From CAZCEC01 sp964497615 (GTDB taxonomy: Bacteria; Chloroflexota; Anaerolineae; Anaerolineales; UBA6663): a stretch of DNA of 64,000 nucleotides. Below the pieces are notes generated by a model that saw only the letters and a program-made list of their open reading frames with translations, ran no database searches and was not told where the DNA came from. This document shows, piece after piece, positions 61,746 through 64,000 of the stretch; the first letter of the stretch is position 1, and each line of letters starts with the position of its first letter. The translations under genes were made by a program, and so were the position numbers. The stretch spans positions 1 through 64,000 of the forward strand of contig CAZCEC010000001.1 of NCBI GenBank assembly GCA_964497615.1. The letters are read 5' to 3'.

Positions 61746-62987
61746 TCACGCGCTCAGCCTCACCGGCAGTGCCTTTAGCCCGTGAATGGCGATGGCGATC
61801 CGCCACCGCAGCTGTTCCGGCGGCACCGCCAGCCGCAGGCCCGGATAGCGCTGGCTCAAGGCCCGCAGCGCGATCTTGCCCTCCAGCCGGGCCAGCGGCG
61901 CACCCAGGCAGTAATGCACGCCCAGCCCGAACGCCACGTGCCGGTTGGGCGTGCGCGCAATGTCCAGCCGATCCGGCTCCGGAAACACGTTCTCGTCGCG
62001 GTTGGCCGACGACAACATCAGCACTACCATGCTGCCTCGCGGCAGCACTGTCCCGTGCAGTTCCACATCCTCCGTCAGGTAGCGCATGTTGCCGTGCTCC
62101 ACCGGGTTGCCGTAGCGCAGCAGTTCCTCCACCGCCGTTTCAATGAGCTCCGGCTCGGCGTGCAGCCGCTGCATCTGGTCGGGGTGCTCCATCAGCGCCA
62201 GCGCGCCGTTGGCGATCAGGTTGACGGTCGTCTCGTGGCCGGCCAGCAGCAGCAAGAACAGCATCGAGATCAACTCATCCTCGCTCAGCCGGCTGCCTTC
62301 CTGCTCGGCCTGCACCAGGGCCGTCGTCAAGTCGTCCCCCGGGGCGGCGCGGCGCAGCCGGATCAGCCTCTCGAAGAAGCGCATCAGCCGCACCCCATTG
62401 GGCATCTGGGTCAAGAGCTGCACCAGCCCGCTCGATGAGCCTTCCAGGAAGGGCGCGGTCCAGTGGTGGAACTTCAGCCGGTCGGCGGGCGGCACCCCCA
62501 GCATTTCGGAGATCACGATCAGCGGCAGGGGCAAGGCGAAGTCCGCCACCAGGTCCACCTCGTGCTTGCGTCCGGCCTTCTCCAGCAGTTCGTCCACGAT
62601 CTGCTCGATGCGGCCCGTCAGCGCCTGGATGCGCCGGGGCGTGAAGGCCTGATGCACCAGGTTGCGCAGCCGCGCATGCTCCGGGTCATCGGTGGTAATC
62701 ATGCTGTTGGCCAGGGCGCGAAACACCCGCGGCAGCCACTTCGGCGAAGGTCCCCCGCCCTCCGGGGTCCGGCGGCTCTCATTCGAGAAGCGCGGGTCCT
62801 TCAGCGCCGCGGTCACATCCTCGTACCGCGTCAGCACCCAGCCCGGCCCCACCATCGGCAGCTTGGTGCGGGCCAGCGGCGCGCTTTGGCGCAGCCGGGC
62901 ATAGGTCGGATATGGGTTGGCGCGAAACGTGTGGTCAGAAAAGTCGAGATAGGGGATCGCGGACGGGCGAACGGTTACAACGGCCAT
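61746..62987 (-). CDS. Cytochrome P450
   Basis: 413 aa from ATG 62987 (MAVVTVRPSAIPYLDFSDHTF). I-helix LLLLAGHETTVN with the acid-alcohol pair, K-helix EELLR, and heme loop FGLGVHYCLGAPLARLE with the axial Cys. A soluble bacterial class I enzyme of the CYP107/CYP109-like type; substrate unknown. No ferredoxin or ferredoxin reductase gene is adjacent. Confidence 0.94.
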   Translation of the reverse strand: MAVVTVRPSAIPYLDFSDHTFRANPYPTYARLRQSAPLARTKLPMVGPGWVLTRYEDVTAALKDPRFSNESRRTPEGGGPSPKWLPRVFRALANSMITTDDPEHARLRNLVHQAFTPRRIQALTGRIEQIVDELLEKAGRKHEVDLVADFALPLPLIVISEMLGVPPADRLKFHHWTAPFLEGSSSGLVQLLTQMPNGVRLMRFFERLIRLRRAAPGDDLTTALVQAEQEGSRLSEDELISMLFLLLLAGHETTVNLIANGALALMEHPDQMQRLHAEPELIETAVEELLRYGNPVEHGNMRYLTEDVELHGTVLPRGSMVVLMLSSANRDENVFPEPDRLDIARTPNRHVAFGLGVHYCLGAPLARLEGKIALRALSQRYPGLRLAVPPEQLRWRIAIAIHGLKALPVRLSA

Positions 62988-63102
62988 TTGCGGACGGAAT
63001 ACCTTTCCAACGAGGCGTGGATACCAACATGCTGTGATTCTACCACGGGTGCTGGCAGGCCCCACCGAGTCGAGGCCCGCCCTCGCGGCGCTCCGTCCGC
63101 CG

Positions 63103-64000
63103 CTATCCCGGCAGCGCGGCCCGCACCCGCTCCGGCGTCAATGGCATCTGCCGCACCCGCGCTCCCGTTGCCCGGAAAATCGCGTTGGCCACGGCTGGCG
63201 CGGTGGTTATACTGGCCGGCTCGCCTGCCCCCAACAGCGGCTCGCCCGGCCGATTGACCAGCACCACCTCGATCTCCGGGATCTCCGAGAACGTCAAAAT
63301 CGGATAGTGCTCCCAGTCGCGGCTGGTCACGCCCGTGCCGTCAAACGCCACCTCTTCCTTCAGCGCCCGGCTCAGCGACTGGATCACGTTGCCCTCCACT
63401 TGGTTCGTCACGCCGTCCGGGTTCACAATCAGGCCGCAGTCGTGCGCCACCACCACCCGCCGCACGCGCACCGCGCCCGTCGCCCGGTCCACTTCCACGT
63501 CGGCCACGCACGCTACGTAGGCGCCGGTGTTCTTGTACTGCGCCGCCGCCAGCCCCTGCCCCACGGCCAACTGCCCAATTGGACCGGGCGCGCCCGGCCA
63601 GCGCCACTTCGCCCTTTCAGCCGCCGCCGTCAGCACATCCCTGGCGCGCTGGTCGCTCAAATGCCGTAGTCGAAATTCCAGCGGGTCGGCAGCCGCCACG
63701 TGCGCCAGCTCGTCCATGAAGCACTCGTTGGCGAATGTGTTCCCCACGCCCCCCAGCGCGCGGAACGACGACGTGCGCAGCGGCGACCACGGCAGCCAAT
63801 GCACTGTCACGCGCTGGTTGGCGAAGGTGTATAGGGTCTCCGCGTTGCGGTCGCCCCCGCCCAGCCGCACCGGCGGCGGCCCCATGTCCGCCCGCCACTG
63901 CGCGGCCAGCAGTTGCGCCGCCCGCCGCGGCCGGTCGGTGTGCGTGGGCGTCCACGCGTCGTATTGCCACGCCACCGCCCGGCCCTGCTCGTCCAGCCCG
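63103..64000 (-). CDS. Molybdenum hydroxylase large subunit (xanthine dehydrogenase family), 3' part
   Basis: At least 299 aa, open to the window edge, so the N-terminal two-thirds are outside. Visible parts: GGVGNTFANECFMDELAHVAAADPLEFRLRHL, EVDRATGAVRVRRVVVAHDCGLIVNPDGVTNQVEGNVIQSLSRAL, and GEPLLGAGEPASITTAPAVANAIF with the active-site Glu of the GxGE motif. It matches the isoquinoline/aldehyde oxidase-like branch of the CoxL/XdhB group. Partner subunits would be expected outside the window. The stop is 115 bp from the P450 start. Confidence 0.92.
   Translation of the reverse strand, partial: GLDEQGRAVAWQYDAWTPTHTDRPRRAAQLLAAQWRADMGPPPVRLGGGDRNAETLYTFANQRVTVHWLPWSPLRTSSFRALGGVGNTFANECFMDELAHVAAADPLEFRLRHLSDQRARDVLTAAAERAKWRWPGAPGPIGQLAVGQGLAAAQYKNTGAYVACVADVEVDRATGAVRVRRVVVAHDCGLIVNPDGVTNQVEGNVIQSLSRALKEEVAFDGTGVTSRDWEHYPILTFSEIPEIEVVLVNRPGEPLLGAGEPASITTAPAVANAIFRATGARVRQMPLTPERVRAALPG

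Overview
The window is high-GC, densely packed bacterial chromosome. It looks like a draft or metagenome-derived scaffold, because four gaps of exactly 10 N interrupt recG, an acyl-CoA carboxylase beta gene, mreC and katG. Gene content and order suggest a Chloroflexota (Anaerolineae-like) rod-shaped aerobe. The pointers are the coaD / DivIVA-like coiled-coil / rpmF / fabD run, rpmB divergent from asp23-fakA-degV-degV, a DUF2723 membrane protein with a beta-sandwich tail, mreBCD-mrdA next to minCDE-rodA, an LCP protein, and no lipopolysaccharide or outer-membrane genes. This assignment is inference; no rRNA or marker phylogeny was possible here.

Layout. 1-297 is a 52-bp tandem repeat array. 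400-5534 (minus) holds fabD, rpmF, a DivIVA-like gene, coaD and recG. 5549-7084 (minus) is an unrecognised gene resembling a helicase with a degenerate P-loop, under a clear promoter with two dyads. 7460-11521 (minus) is the Asp23 / FakA / two DegV (FakB-type) fatty-acid kinase locus, divergent from rpmB. 11894-17728 (minus) carries rpe and an operon of a membrane protein, a lipoprotein with starch-binding-like modules and an S9 peptidase. 17766-22532 (plus) is a split biotin-dependent acyl-CoA carboxylase (methylcrotonyl type) followed by a radical SAM/SPASM gene. 22559-27642 has a small zinc protein, two GT4 glycosyltransferases and a two-gene membrane module with a beta-propeller and zinc ribbon. 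27635-31784 has a DUF2071 gene, tRNA-Gln, and a PadR-ABC-2 exporter operon.

31797-44622 (minus) is a cell-shape and division block. mreB-mreC-mreD-mrdA-DUF2723-DUF3592 is followed, behind its own promoter, by minC-minD-minE-rodA-gltX. 44765-47323 (plus) is tilS-crcB-DUF190-ModE-like HTH. 47351-54439 (minus) has a PCMT-type methyltransferase, a tyrosine-recombinase-fold protein that has lost most catalytic residues, an LCP cell-wall ligase-type protein, and a 7-TM histidine-kinase-like protein whose phospho-acceptor His is replaced by Gln. 54556-59164 carries tRNA-Leu, a FtsB/DivIC-like gene, a P-type Ca2+-ATPase, a small secreted protein and initiator tRNA-Met. 59201-64000 (minus) carries katG, a cytochrome P450 and the 3' part of a molybdenum hydroxylase large subunit.

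Recognisable promoters (TTGACA-like / TATAAT-like or extended -10 TGnTATAAT) and hairpin terminators are listed where the sequence shows them. No insertion sequence, prophage or CRISPR array was seen. The items most worth a second look are the degenerate-P-loop gene with its operators, the catalytically dead recombinase, the His-less kinase, and the beta-propeller/zinc-ribbon membrane pair.
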